Assembly: GCF_001552655.1 (NCBI RefSeq)
Contig: NZ_BCRP01000013.1
Coordinates: 26,550 to 90,549 of the forward strand
Direction: 5' to 3'
DNA from: Alicyclobacillus kakegawensis NBRC 103104
Lineage (GTDB): Bacteria; Bacillota; Bacilli; Alicyclobacillales; Alicyclobacillaceae
Length of the DNA stretch: 64,000 nt
How positions within the stretch are numbered: the first letter of the stretch is position 1; the number at the start of each line of letters is the position of its first letter. The notes beneath the pieces are model-generated. The model was not told the origin of the DNA, did not search any database, and saw only the letters and a program-made list of their open reading frames with translations. This document shows positions 43,288 through 52,831 of the stretch, in pieces. Position numbers and translations under genes: made by a program.

Positions 43288-44772
43288 ATGACGGCTGGCG
43301 CGGACGTGACTTTACCCGATTGGCTGGGGCGGCGTCTGTCCACGGACGGGGCACGCCTGGCGCTCCAGACGGAACGAGGGGTTTGGACATATCGGCAGCT
43401 GCATGAGCGGGCCACGCAAATGGCCGGTGCGCTGCGCAACAAGAGAGTCGAACGCGGGGAACGGGTGGCGGTAATAGCCTACAGCGGCGAGTGGTTTGCC
43501 CTGGCCGTGCACGCCCTGATGCAAGCCGGAGCGGTGTTGGTGCCGGTGAACTGGCGCCTGACCCCGGCGGAGATCGCGTGGCAGCTGGACGATGCCGGTG
43601 TCCGCCTGGTGCTCGCCGACGAGGCGGGGCTGGAGTTGGCGCGTCGGACGTCGAGCCAGCGGCGGTCGTCCAGCGAGGTCGTGTCGCTGACCGCCTTGGC
43701 GCAGGAACAGGCGCCGCCCGTGCAACGGACGGTCATTCATACCCAGGATGTGCACGCCATCATATACACTTCCGGGACGACTGGACGGCCGAAGGGGGCC
43801 ATGATTACCTACGGAAATCATTGGTGGTCCGCGATGGGGTCCGCCTTGCAGCTGGGCCTAACGGAGCAGGACCGCTGGTTGGTGCCCATGCCGTTGTTCC
43901 ATGTGGGCGGCTTAGCGGTTTTGATGCGTAGCCTCATCTATGGCACCACGGCCGTGGTTCACGACCGGTTTGACGTCGCAGCGGTGCACCGGGCCATTGA
44001 CAACGAGGGAGTGACGTTGCTGTCGGTTGTTCCCACCATGCTGCGGCGGATGGTCGAGGCGCGCGGCGACACCCCTTATCCCAGCACGCTGCGTTGCATC
44101 TTGCTCGGCGGCAGCGGCGCGCCGCGGGCGTTGCTGGAACGGGCGCTTGCGCTCTCGGCCCCGGTGGCGCAAAGTTACGGGCTCACGGAGGCCAACACGC
44201 AGGTGTGCACTCTGCGCCCGCAGGACGCGCTGCGTAAGCTGGGGTCATCCGGGAAGCCGCTGTTGCCGACCGAGATTGCCATTGAGGTCGACGGTAAACG
44301 GGCGCAGCCCGGGCAAGAGGGGGAAATCATAGTCCGCGGCCCGACCGTGATGGCCGGCTACTGGCGGCGTGAAGAGGCCACCCGGGAAGCCATTGTGGAC
44401 GGTTGGCTGCATACCGGGGATATCGGCTATCTGGATGCGGAAGGGTACCTGTTTGTCTTGGACAGGCGCAAGGATTTGATTGTCAGCGGCGGCGAGAACA
44501 TTTATCCGGCTGAGGTGGAGTCGGTGTTGCTGCGCCATCCGGCCGTGGCCGACGCGGCCGTGGTCGGTGTGGCGGACAAGCAATGGGGGCAGACGCCTGT
44601 GGCCTGCGTGGTCCTGCGTGAACCCGTCACAGACGACGTGCTCATCCAGTTTTGCCGTCAGCACCTGGCTGGCTACAAAGTGCCGCGGCGGATAACGCGG
44701 CTTGCGGAGCTGCCGCGCAATGCGTCTGGAAAATTATTGCGCAGACAACTGCGGGAATGGCTGGATACATGA
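43288..44772 (+). CDS. menE: o-Succinylbenzoate--CoA ligase MenE
   Basis: Adenylate-forming ligase that makes succinylbenzoyl-CoA for MenB. 494 residues. ATP-binding YTSGTTGRPKGAMITY, then SYGLTEANTQV, HTGDIGYLDAEGYLFVLDRRKDL and the catalytic Lys near LPRNASGKLLRRQLR. GGGAGATGAGCAGG upstream of the ATG. Overlaps the menF start. Confidence 0.92.
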   Translation: MTAGADVTLPDWLGRRLSTDGARLALQTERGVWTYRQLHERATQMAGALRNKRVERGERVAVIAYSGEWFALAVHALMQAGAVLVPVNWRLTPAEIAWQLDDAGVRLVLADEAGLELARRTSSQRRSSSEVVSLTALAQEQAPPVQRTVIHTQDVHAIIYTSGTTGRPKGAMITYGNHWWSAMGSALQLGLTEQDRWLVPMPLFHVGGLAVLMRSLIYGTTAVVHDRFDVAAVHRAIDNEGVTLLSVVPTMLRRMVEARGDTPYPSTLRCILLGGSGAPRALLERALALSAPVAQSYGLTEANTQVCTLRPQDALRKLGSSGKPLLPTEIAIEVDGKRAQPGQEGEIIVRGPTVMAGYWRREEATREAIVDGWLHTGDIGYLDAEGYLFVLDRRKDLIVSGGENIYPAEVESVLLRHPAVADAAVVGVADKQWGQTPVACVVLREPVTDDVLIQFCRQHLAGYKVPRRITRLAELPRNASGKLLRRQLREWLDT

Positions 44773-46154
44773 TGAACATCGAGCACATGGCGAAGGCATT
44801 GGCCAAGCAGGCTGGACAGGCGGCGCGGGCGCATCCCGAGTGCCGTTTGGTGACGGTCAGCCACTCCAGCTCTGTCCAGGAGCCTTGGCTTCCAAGCGCG
44901 CTGGTGCGGTCAGGGGCGCTCGAACTCGAGTTTGTGTTTCTGAAGCCGGCGGCCCGGTTTGGATTGATGGCCTGGGGCCGCGCCGCGACAGCGCGGGGAG
45001 CCGGGGCGGATCGGGTGGACGAGGTCAGGGCTGCCGTCAGGGAGACGGCCCGGACGACGGCCGTGGCCGGCGACGGCCAGCCGCGTTGGCTCGGCGGTTT
45101 CGCCTTTACGGCCGGGCCCCATGGTCAGCCCTGGCAGGAGTGGCCTGACGCAGAGCTGCGGCTGCCCCGTTGGCTGCTGGAATGGTCCGGCGACGCCCTG
45201 CGCGTGCAATTGACGTTGTCAGCCACGGAGGCCCTGCGGCCGGACCTGGAGCGCCGCCTGGCCCAGGAAGCCAACCGGTCGCGGCAGGACCACGCCGTCC
45301 AGATCCTGGTTTCCGGTGGAGCAGGCAGCCGGCTGTGGCCTGGTGGGCAACGGGAGCGCGAGGATTGGAACCAGGCCGTATCCCAGACGGCGGCGGACAT
45401 CCGCGCAGGGCACTATGTCAAGGCCGTTCTGGCCCGATCCGTCCGGATCACTGGCGGCGGCGTCCCCTTGGCGGAAGTCATCGGCCGCTTGGTCGCCCTG
45501 TTTCCCGAAGCGTATGTGTTCGCCATGCGCCAGGGCAGCCAGTGGTTTGTGGGGGCAACCCCGGAGCGCCTGGTCACCGTCGCCGGCGGTGGCGTAAGCA
45601 TGGATGGGCTGGCTGGATCGATTGCGCGCGGGCGCACGGCAGAAGAGGATGAACGATTGGCCCAGGAACTTCGGGCGAGTGAAAAGAACCGAGCCGAACA
45701 CCGCGCCGTCGTCGATTGGATTGTTGAGGCCATACAGGGTGTCGTGACAGACGTGACGTGTCCCGCCCAGCCGCAGATCCGGCGGTTGGCCAACGTCCAG
45801 CACCTGTACACGCCGATTCGCGGGCGCTTGGCGACAGGCGCCAGTGTGTTCGATTTGCTTGTGCGCCTGCACCCAACACCTGCGGTGGCGGGTGTACCCC
45901 GTGCGCAGGCTCTCAAAGTCATTGCTAGACGCGAGACGTTCCACCGGGGGTGGTATGCGGGGCCCATCGGTTGGGCCGCGCCGAACGGGGACGGTGAGTT
46001 TGCCGTTGCCCTGCGTTCCGGGCTGCTCAGCGCGTCGGCATCCATCTTATTTGCCGGCGCCGGAATCATGGGTGATTCCCACCCCGATTCGGAGTGGGCG
46101 GAGACAATCTGGAAGTTAGAACCGATGCTGCGGGCGCTGGGGGTGTCCTCATGA
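44769..46154 (+). CDS. menF: Isochorismate synthase MenF
   Basis: Converts chorismate to isochorismate, the entry to menaquinone. 461 residues. The chorismate-binding domain occupies the C-terminal ~260 residues: VKAVLARSVRI, FVGATPERLV, LAGSIARGRTAEED, EHRAVVDWI, HLYTPIRGRL and WYAGPIGWAAPNGDGEFAVALRS. ATG (ATGATG at 44769/44772) overlaps the menE stop. Confidence 0.94.
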   Translation: MMNIEHMAKALAKQAGQAARAHPECRLVTVSHSSSVQEPWLPSALVRSGALELEFVFLKPAARFGLMAWGRAATARGAGADRVDEVRAAVRETARTTAVAGDGQPRWLGGFAFTAGPHGQPWQEWPDAELRLPRWLLEWSGDALRVQLTLSATEALRPDLERRLAQEANRSRQDHAVQILVSGGAGSRLWPGGQREREDWNQAVSQTAADIRAGHYVKAVLARSVRITGGGVPLAEVIGRLVALFPEAYVFAMRQGSQWFVGATPERLVTVAGGGVSMDGLAGSIARGRTAEEDERLAQELRASEKNRAEHRAVVDWIVEAIQGVVTDVTCPAQPQIRRLANVQHLYTPIRGRLATGASVFDLLVRLHPTPAVAGVPRAQALKVIARRETFHRGWYAGPIGWAAPNGDGEFAVALRSGLLSASASILFAGAGIMGDSHPDSEWAETIWKLEPMLRALGVSS

Positions 46155-47935
46155 CGAATGAAAACATGGGGCTTGCGGCTGTTTATGATTTTGTCTCTGA
46201 ACTGCATCGCATGGGGCTGCGGCATGTGGTCATCTCTCCCGGCTCCCGGTCCACACCGTTGACCCTGTCCTTCCTGCGCCATGGCGGATTCCGCGTCTGG
46301 TCGCAGTTGGACGAGCGATCCGCTGCCTTTTTCGCACTCGGCATTGCGCGCGCCACCGGCTCCGCGCCGGCTCTTGTATGCACCTCCGGGACCGCCGCAG
46401 GCAACTACACGCCCGCCATCATGGAGGCGCACAGCGCCCGTTTGCCGCTTTTGGTGCTCACCGCGGACAGGCCGCCCGAGTTGCACGACGTGGGCAGCAA
46501 CCAAACGGTGCGTCAGAGCGGCATGTACACGCTTTTTGTCAAGTGGCAGCATGAAGTCGCGGTTCCGGAGGCGACCGTTCCGATTCGCCGGTACTTTGCC
46601 GAGACCGCGCGCCGGGCCCTGCTTGTGGCCGAATCGTTGCCGAGGGGGCCGGTTCATTTGAATTTTCCTTTTCGTGAACCGTTGCTTCCCCCCTCCTGGA
46701 ACGATACCCCACCCCTGTCAGGGGAAGTCCGTCCCGAACCCGGTCTGTACCCGGCGCAGCTGGCCCCGAGCCCTGCTGCCGTCAGGCAGGTGACGGCCGC
46801 GCTGGCGGCCAGTCGCCGCCCGCTGCTGGTCTTGGGGCCGATGGAGCGGACGTGGCACGCGGAGAGGCTGTATGCTTGGGCCGATGCGTACGGCATCCCA
46901 GTCTTGGCAGACCCGCTTTCCAGCGGCCGGTGGTCGTCGGCCCGGACGAGCATCCGTCACTACGACGTGCTGCTGCGGGACGAGGCGCTGGCGGAGACGC
47001 TTTGTCCGGACGTCATCATCCGTCTCGGTCACACTCCCACCTCGAAATCGCTTGGCCGCTATTTGAGCCGCCACGCCGCTGTCCGCCAGGTGGTGGTGGA
47101 CGAGTCCCCGCTTTGGCGCGATCCGTTCTTCACCCGGGCCGAGGCGGTGCAGTCGGATGTGGACCTGTTTATCCAGTCTGTGGCGGATGAGATGGGCAGA
47201 ATTCAGCCGCCGCAGCCAAAAACGCGTGCGCCCTGGATGTCCGCGTGGCGGGACTTGGATGACCGAGTCGGGGACGAATTGCAGCGCGGACTGGCTGCTT
47301 CCTGGCAGGAGGCGGCGGCCTTGATGGAGTTTGTGCGCCTGCTGCCGGAGGCATCGACGCTGATGGTAGGCAACAGCATGCCGGTGCGCGACTTGGACAC
47401 CTTTTGGCGCGGAGGCCACCGCTCCCTGCGCATCCTGGCTAACCGCGGGTTGAGCGGCATCGACGGTGTGGTCTCCACCGCGGCGGGCGCGGCCGCGGCG
47501 AGTTCGGGGCTGACCGCCTTATGTGTCGGCGATGTGTCCTTTTACCACGACCTGAACGGTCTGCTGGCTGTCGGCAGGCACGGCCTGGATCTTCTTGTTT
47601 TCGTCATCCATAATAATGGAGGCGGAATCTTTTCGTTTTTGCCGCAGGCTGCTCACAAAGACACGTTTGCTCACTTCCGCACCCCGCACGGGCTTGAGTT
47701 TGAGCCGGCCGTGGCCATGTACGGAGGCCGTTTCTACGACGTCGAAGGGCCCGACTCCTTGCAGGCAGCGGTCGCAGAACACCTTGAGACGGGGGGCCTG
47801 ACGGTCGTTCAGGCGCGTTTTGAGGCGGACGAAAACCATGCACGGCACCAAGAAGTGATTGCGGCCGGATTGGCGCGGGTGCGCGAGTATGCGCAGAGGC
47901 TCACGGCCTCGGGTGTGCCGGGAGGTGGCGCATGA
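46151..47935 (+). CDS. menD: SEPHCHC synthase MenD
   Basis: Thiamine-diphosphate enzyme joining 2-oxoglutarate to isochorismate. 594 residues. N-terminal VISPGSRSTPLTLSFLRHGGF and the Glu-containing region LVCTSGTAAGNYTPAIMEA; C-terminal ThDP/Mg site CVGDVSFYHDLNGLL with IHNNGGGIFSFLPQ. ATGA overlaps at both ends, with menF and menH. Confidence 0.96.
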   Translation: MTNENMGLAAVYDFVSELHRMGLRHVVISPGSRSTPLTLSFLRHGGFRVWSQLDERSAAFFALGIARATGSAPALVCTSGTAAGNYTPAIMEAHSARLPLLVLTADRPPELHDVGSNQTVRQSGMYTLFVKWQHEVAVPEATVPIRRYFAETARRALLVAESLPRGPVHLNFPFREPLLPPSWNDTPPLSGEVRPEPGLYPAQLAPSPAAVRQVTAALAASRRPLLVLGPMERTWHAERLYAWADAYGIPVLADPLSSGRWSSARTSIRHYDVLLRDEALAETLCPDVIIRLGHTPTSKSLGRYLSRHAAVRQVVVDESPLWRDPFFTRAEAVQSDVDLFIQSVADEMGRIQPPQPKTRAPWMSAWRDLDDRVGDELQRGLAASWQEAAALMEFVRLLPEASTLMVGNSMPVRDLDTFWRGGHRSLRILANRGLSGIDGVVSTAAGAAAASSGLTALCVGDVSFYHDLNGLLAVGRHGLDLLVFVIHNNGGGIFSFLPQAAHKDTFAHFRTPHGLEFEPAVAMYGGRFYDVEGPDSLQAAVAEHLETGGLTVVQARFEADENHARHQEVIAAGLARVREYAQRLTASGVPGGGA

Positions 47936-48768
47936 AGACGCACAAGCTCGCCATCCGGGGTGTGAACTACCACGTGGAGGAGTACGGCCTGGGCCGGCCG
48001 CTGCTGCTGTTGCACGGGTTCACAGGGCGAGGCGCGGTGTGGCGCCCGTTTGCCGACGCCTGGCCAGGGTGGCGGATGATTGCCGTCGACCTGTTGGGGC
48101 ATGGGGATACGGACGCTCCAGATCCGAATCGGTGCGTGATGGAACAGCAGGTACAGGACCTGCTGCGGTTGATGGAGGTCCTCGGAGAGCGCCGGTTTGC
48201 TGTGTTAGGCTACTCGATGGGGGGCCGCGTCGCGCTGGCGCTGGCGGTCATGCGCCCGGAGTCGGTTTTGGGTCTGGTCCTGGAGAGCAGCTCGCCAGGC
48301 CTGAGAAGCGCAGGGGAACGGGCGGATCGGCGACGTGCCGACGAGAGGCTCGCGGCATTCTTGGAGGAGCGGGGTTTGGAGCCGTTTGTGGAGCGCTGGG
48401 AAAGCCTGCCGTTGTTCGCAACGCAGGGGCGATTGCCGCCGCAGGTGTTGGCCCGTCAACGAGCCATCCGTCTGGCGCAACGGCCCAGCGGTCTGGCTGC
48501 GAGTCTGCGCGGGTTGGGCACAGGCTGCCAACCCTCGTACTGGCCGCAGCTTAGGCGGCTGCGCATGCCGACCTGCCTGGTGACTGGAGACCTGGATGAG
48601 AAGTACACACAAATTGCCAAACAGATGCAGGAGTGTAACCCTCGCCTGGGCCGGCAAGTCATCCAAGGGGCTGGGCACACGGTGCATTTGGAGCGGCCGG
48701 ACGCGTTCGCCCAGACGGTGGCGGGATTTCTTCGCTCTCTTCCGCCGACCTCTTCGGAGGCCGGCTAG
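47932..48768 (+). CDS. menH: SHCHC synthase MenH (alpha/beta hydrolase fold)
   Basis: Removes pyruvate from the MenD product. 278 residues. Oxyanion region LLLHGFTGRG, nucleophile elbow GYSMGGR (Ser about residue 93), late catalytic His in GAGHTVHLE and Asp in VTGDLDEKY. Last of five rightward men genes with overlapping ends. No menC (o-succinylbenzoate synthase) gene lies in the window. Confidence 0.92.
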   Translation: MKTHKLAIRGVNYHVEEYGLGRPLLLLHGFTGRGAVWRPFADAWPGWRMIAVDLLGHGDTDAPDPNRCVMEQQVQDLLRLMEVLGERRFAVLGYSMGGRVALALAVMRPESVLGLVLESSSPGLRSAGERADRRRADERLAAFLEERGLEPFVERWESLPLFATQGRLPPQVLARQRAIRLAQRPSGLAASLRGLGTGCQPSYWPQLRRLRMPTCLVTGDLDEKYTQIAKQMQECNPRLGRQVIQGAGHTVHLERPDAFAQTVAGFLRSLPPTSSEAG

Positions 48769-48834
48769 CCCGGAAATGATAGAAATGATAAAGGTTGACA
48801 GGTCCGTCGCTCGGAAGGGCGAGGGGGTGGTCGC

Positions 48835-49392
48835 ATGGTCCGCGGTCGTGCTGCTGTGCGGTATCTTTTATCGTGCGTGTCGTGCGGGCTCCTGGCGCTT
48901 GTGGCCGGGTGCGGTGCCACGGCGGCGACGCCTGCGCCGGGGCGCACAGCGCCGTCGTTTGTGTTGGCCAAGCTGCTCGACACGTCTCAGACCGTATCTT
49001 TGTCCGACTTGTTGCACACAGGGGAGCCGGTCATCCTCAACGCTTGGGCGTCCTGGTGCCAGCCGTGTGCGAAAGAAACGCCGGAATTGGTGCAGGCTGC
49101 GAATCAGTATCAGGGCCGGATTCAGTTTGTCGGCATCAATATGACGGAGGATGACAAACTGGCGTATGCGCGCCGCTTCGCGGCCCGCCACCGGGTTCCA
49201 TACCTGCTGCTGGCCGATTTGCACGGTAAATTCTCAGAAGCGTATCACATTGAAGGGTACCCGACGACCGTGTTGATTGACCCAGAAGGGCGCATCCAGC
49301 GTGTGCAGATTGGGCAACTGAGTCCGTCAAGCCTCAAACACCTGATTCGCATGGCGCTTCAGGACCGAGCGGCCACCTCCTCGGCCACATGA
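48835..49392 (+). CDS. TlpA/ResA-like thiol-disulfide oxidoreductase lipoprotein
   Basis: 185 residues. Signal peptide with lipobox VAGC (Cys26), then a thioredoxin-fold domain with the active site WCQPC and the cis-proline region EGYPTTVLIDPEG. It faces outward and probably reduces disulfides, for example in cytochrome c maturation. GAGGGGGTGG lies before the ATG. 66 bp after menH, so possibly cotranscribed with the men genes, which fits a respiratory role. Confidence 0.88.
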   Translation: MVRGRAAVRYLLSCVSCGLLALVAGCGATAATPAPGRTAPSFVLAKLLDTSQTVSLSDLLHTGEPVILNAWASWCQPCAKETPELVQAANQYQGRIQFVGINMTEDDKLAYARRFAARHRVPYLLLADLHGKFSEAYHIEGYPTTVLIDPEGRIQRVQIGQLSPSSLKHLIRMALQDRAATSSAT

Positions 49393-49428
49393 GTCTGAGT
49401 TTCCGGCGGGTTCCGCAGCGAGACGCGG

Positions 49429-50073
49429 TCAGGAGACTTTTTGCGTTCCCTTGTCGGTCGTGACCGTGGGCGTCTGCAGATGATTGGACACGTCTAACTC
49501 GTCCCACATGCCCATCGCGGCGTGCCCGGGAATGCCGCAGACCATGGCATACTTGCCAGCCTTGTCGGCGGTGAACTGAAAGCTCACAGGTGCGTGGCTG
49601 GAGGTGATGCCGCTTTGAAAGCCCGGCATCAGAGAGTGGCTGAAAGCGGCTGGGAACGAGCTGCCCTGACGGTGAGCCCAGTCGGTGAAACCGACACTGT
49701 GCTGAATAGTCGAACTGTTGCTAAACGTGACCTTGACCGTCCAGCCCGTTGGCACGGAAATCTTCAGGGCACCCTTGGCGTAGCCGTTGAATGCCATGTC
49801 TTGGTTGGTCGTGATGTTGAGGTCGACCGTCTTTGCCGCCTTGTCCAACTGGGCAAGCGGTTTGGATGCGGCGCCGGACGTCGACGCTCCAGCCGCCGAC
49901 GTTTGCGTAGCCGAGGCCTTGCCGTTTGTGACCGAGACCGCCAGTTTGGGGTTCTCTGCCAGGTTTCGGTGTGTGACCTCGTTGGGCAGCCCAAAATACC
50001 CGACCACCCAACACGCGACGGCCACCAAGACGCCGACTGCGATGACCAGCATGCCGATAGGCGACACTTTCAT
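49429..50073 (-). CDS. Sulfocyanin-like blue copper protein, membrane-anchored
   Basis: 214 residues. One N-terminal membrane helix (about 7-28), a Ser/Thr/Ala linker (about 45-75), then a cupredoxin domain. Type-1 copper ligands are visible: His in STIQHSVGF, then Cys, His and Met in CGIPGHAAMGMW. This pattern and the C-terminal GMWDEL match sulfocyanin (SoxE) proteins, which shuttle electrons to terminal oxidases in acidophiles. A signal-anchored outward location is expected. GGGGGCTGAGC precedes the ATG. Confidence 0.85.
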   Translation of the reverse strand: MKVSPIGMLVIAVGVLVAVACWVVGYFGLPNEVTHRNLAENPKLAVSVTNGKASATQTSAAGASTSGAASKPLAQLDKAAKTVDLNITTNQDMAFNGYAKGALKISVPTGWTVKVTFSNSSTIQHSVGFTDWAHRQGSSFPAAFSHSLMPGFQSGITSSHAPVSFQFTADKAGKYAMVCGIPGHAAMGMWDELDVSNHLQTPTVTTDKGTQKVS

Positions 50074-50218
50074 GCTCAGCCCCCATTTCGAGAACAGGCG
50101 TTTCTGGCGGAATCGTCCGTTCCTTCTTAAAGTTTATTATACCTTTCCGGCATAGGCAACGGGCGACGGAGTAACCCCTGGATACGAGTTGGAAACACGT
50201 GTTTGAGGAGTGGATGAC

Positions 50219-51463
50219 TTGCTCAACTTGGAGACCTGGGACGGTGCCTGGCAGGCGCTTTTGCTCATCTTTGGCGGCGGGGTGGTCGTGGCCAAGCTGA
50301 CCGAGCGACCGCGCATCCCTGACGTGGCGGCGTTCTTGGTGGTCGGCATCGTGGCCGGTCCGTACCTGTTGGGGTGGCTGAGCGAGCCGGGGCAATCGCA
50401 AGTCAACCAGTTCATCATCAACTTTGGCGCCGTACTGATTTTGTTTGACGGCGGACGCGCGGTCTCGCTGCGGGTCTTGCAGGAGGTATGGATAAGTGTT
50501 GGGTTGCTGGCGACGATAGGGGTTTTGGTGTCGGCGCTGGTGGTGGCAGCGGCTGCCCACCTGGCGCTTGGGCTCGACTGGCTGACAGCGCTGCTTTTGG
50601 GGTCTGTCGTGGCGTCGACAGACCCGGCCACTCTGATACCCGTCTTCTCCCGTGTGCCTATCAAGCCGCGCTTGGAACAGACGGTCGAGTCGGAGTCGGC
50701 TTTCAATGACGCCACCGCTTCGGTGTTGGTGTTCACGCTGCTGGACATAGTCGGTTCCCATCAGGAGGTGCACTGGTGGCAGCCTGTCTGGGGGTTTTTA
50801 GAATCGGCGGTGGTTGGACTGGCAGCGGGCCTCGCCTGTGGACTCGCGGCCTTGTGGACGATCTCCGGCAAGGGATGGGGAGGACTGCACGCTTACGCCT
50901 CTATTGTCATGCTGGTGGTGGCGCTGGGCTCTTATGAGCTGGCGGAGATTTTGCACGCCAGTGGCTTTATGGCCGCCTTTGCGGCCGGGGTCGTCACCGG
51001 GAACGGAACAGCCTTCCGCCTTCCGTTGTCGGATCTGAGCACGGATCACATCACGCATTTTGGCAACGGCATGACGTTGCTGGCGCGGATGATGATCTTT
51101 GTCTTGCTGGGGTCGCAAGTGAACTTCTCTGCGGTTTCTGCCCATCTGTGGCCGGGGTTGTTGGTCGTCGTGGTGTTGATGGCGATGGCGCGCCCGCTCA
51201 CCGTGCTGGCGTCCACGCCGGTCGACAGGCGGGCCAAGTGGGGGATTCGCGACATCCTGTTCATGTTTTGGGTGCGCGAGACCGGGGTGATACCGGCCGC
51301 TTTGTCGGGTATGTTGGCGGCGCGACGGGTGCCCGGGGCGGACGTCATCAGCTCGGTCACGTTTTTGACGATCCTGGTGACGATTGTTCTGCAAGCCAGC
51401 ACTACCGGCGTGGTGGCGCGCCGACTGGGGCTGGATGTCCCGGCGATACAGGAAGAGGTTTGA
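50219..51463 (+). CDS. Cation/proton antiporter (CPA1 family)
   Basis: About 414 residues and 12 helices. Ion-site motifs are LGSVVASTDPATLIPVF and ESESAFNDATASVLVF, as in CPA1 Na+(K+)/H+ exchangers. There is no RCK domain, unlike the paralogue at 25253. Start: TTG at 50219 has GAGGAG 8 nt upstream; the GTG at 50210 is too close to it. Divergent from the sulfocyanin gene. Confidence 0.88.
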   Translation: MLNLETWDGAWQALLLIFGGGVVVAKLTERPRIPDVAAFLVVGIVAGPYLLGWLSEPGQSQVNQFIINFGAVLILFDGGRAVSLRVLQEVWISVGLLATIGVLVSALVVAAAAHLALGLDWLTALLLGSVVASTDPATLIPVFSRVPIKPRLEQTVESESAFNDATASVLVFTLLDIVGSHQEVHWWQPVWGFLESAVVGLAAGLACGLAALWTISGKGWGGLHAYASIVMLVVALGSYELAEILHASGFMAAFAAGVVTGNGTAFRLPLSDLSTDHITHFGNGMTLLARMMIFVLLGSQVNFSAVSAHLWPGLLVVVVLMAMARPLTVLASTPVDRRAKWGIRDILFMFWVRETGVIPAALSGMLAARRVPGADVISSVTFLTILVTIVLQASTTGVVARRLGLDVPAIQEEV

Positions 51464-51660
51464 CATGCTCCGCAGCCTCGCGTGGCTGTCGCGGCCGGCC
51501 GGGCATGTGCGCCTGGAGGGGTACCCGGCGGCATGGACGGGGACATCGTGCAGGGCGGACTGTGGTGATATACTGGTATTGGTACGGGGCGCACGCATGC
51601 ACCGGGTTATCAAACGGGCGCAGAGATTTTGACCTTGATGATGCAGTGAGGATGATTGTA

Positions 51661-52824
51661 GTGAGAGTCTTGCTCATGAGCGCCTCTTTTGGCGACGGGC
51701 ACATGCAAGCGGCCAATGCGGTGGGGGAAGCGTTACGCCGTCAAGGGGTGACCGTGAAGCTCGTCGATTACACCCAGTGGCTCAATCCAGCCTTACGGTC
51801 GTTTGCCAAGTTCAGTTTGATTCAGGGTGTGCAATTGGCTCCCGCTTTGTACGAAGTCTTCTATAAATCGATGTCGCGGTTGGACCGCGATTCTTCGTTG
51901 CAGCGGCGAATCAACCGGCTGGGGATGGCGAAGTTCAAACGGTGCCTGAAGGCGTACGCTCCGGATGTGGTGGTGAGCACGTTCCCCACCCCGAACGGCG
52001 TGATGGCGCAATTGCGTGAGCAAGGCTTCACGCGTATCCCGGTAGCGGCCGTGTTGACCGATTACACCGCGCATGGACAGTGGGTGCAGGAGCATACAGA
52101 TCTGTATTTTGTCGCGACGGAGCAGGTAAAGGCGGAGTTGACGGCGCTCGGCGTGGCAAGCGAGCGCATCGTCGTCAGCGGGATGCCCATCCGTGCGCGG
52201 TTTGAGGACTCAGGTGCGCGGCAGGCGCTGGCCTGTCGTCGGGAACTGCGCCAGGCCGAGCGGCTCTCCGCCGAGCGGCCGTTGGTGCTGCTGATGGGAG
52301 GGGGCGCCGGTCTCGTGGCTGATGTGGCGGAGTGGATGGAGGTGATGCAGGCAACCCCGGTTCAATTTGTGGTCATCTGCGGCCGCAACGATAAGCTTTA
52401 CAGGCGGTTGCGCACGCTGCACAGCAACCGCATTCGCGTGCTCGGTTACACCACGGAGGTGGAACGCTGGATGGCGATGGCGGACGTGGTGGTGACCAAG
52501 CCGGGCGGCATTACGGTGGCCGAGGCGCTGGCCATGGAACTGCCGATGCTCCTGTACCACCCGATTCCCGGCCAGGAGGTCTGCAACGGCCAGTACGTGG
52601 TGGATCTGGGGGCAGCGCGTTGGGTCACGGACATCCAGCACGCGGCTGAGGAACTGCGGCAGTTGCAGGAGCATCCGGACAGCCTGCAGGCGATGCGGCG
52701 CGCGGCGCGGGCGGCACACCGTCCGGGGGCGGCCGGACGGATCGCTGAATCGTTGCTGCGCTTTGCGGCGGACCAGCCAGAGGACCCGTTGCCCGTCATC
52801 GGCCGGCCGGGCAGATGGGAGTGA
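51661..52824 (+). CDS. MGDG-synthase-type (UgtP-like) glycosyltransferase 1
   Basis: 387 residues, GT28/MGDG synthase fold. N-terminal MSASFGDGHMQAANAVGEAL; acceptor region AVLTDYTAHGQWVQEHTD; donor-binding KPGGITVAEALAMELPML and HPIPGQEVCNGQYV. Family members add sugars to diacylglycerol or related lipids on the cytoplasmic face. GTG at 51661 with GTGAGG upstream. First gene of a four-gene envelope cluster. Confidence 0.88.
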   Translation: MRVLLMSASFGDGHMQAANAVGEALRRQGVTVKLVDYTQWLNPALRSFAKFSLIQGVQLAPALYEVFYKSMSRLDRDSSLQRRINRLGMAKFKRCLKAYAPDVVVSTFPTPNGVMAQLREQGFTRIPVAAVLTDYTAHGQWVQEHTDLYFVATEQVKAELTALGVASERIVVSGMPIRARFEDSGARQALACRRELRQAERLSAERPLVLLMGGGAGLVADVAEWMEVMQATPVQFVVICGRNDKLYRRLRTLHSNRIRVLGYTTEVERWMAMADVVVTKPGGITVAEALAMELPMLLYHPIPGQEVCNGQYVVDLGAARWVTDIQHAAEELRQLQEHPDSLQAMRRAARAAHRPGAAGRIAESLLRFAADQPEDPLPVIGRPGRWE

Positions 52825-52831
52825 CAGGTGC

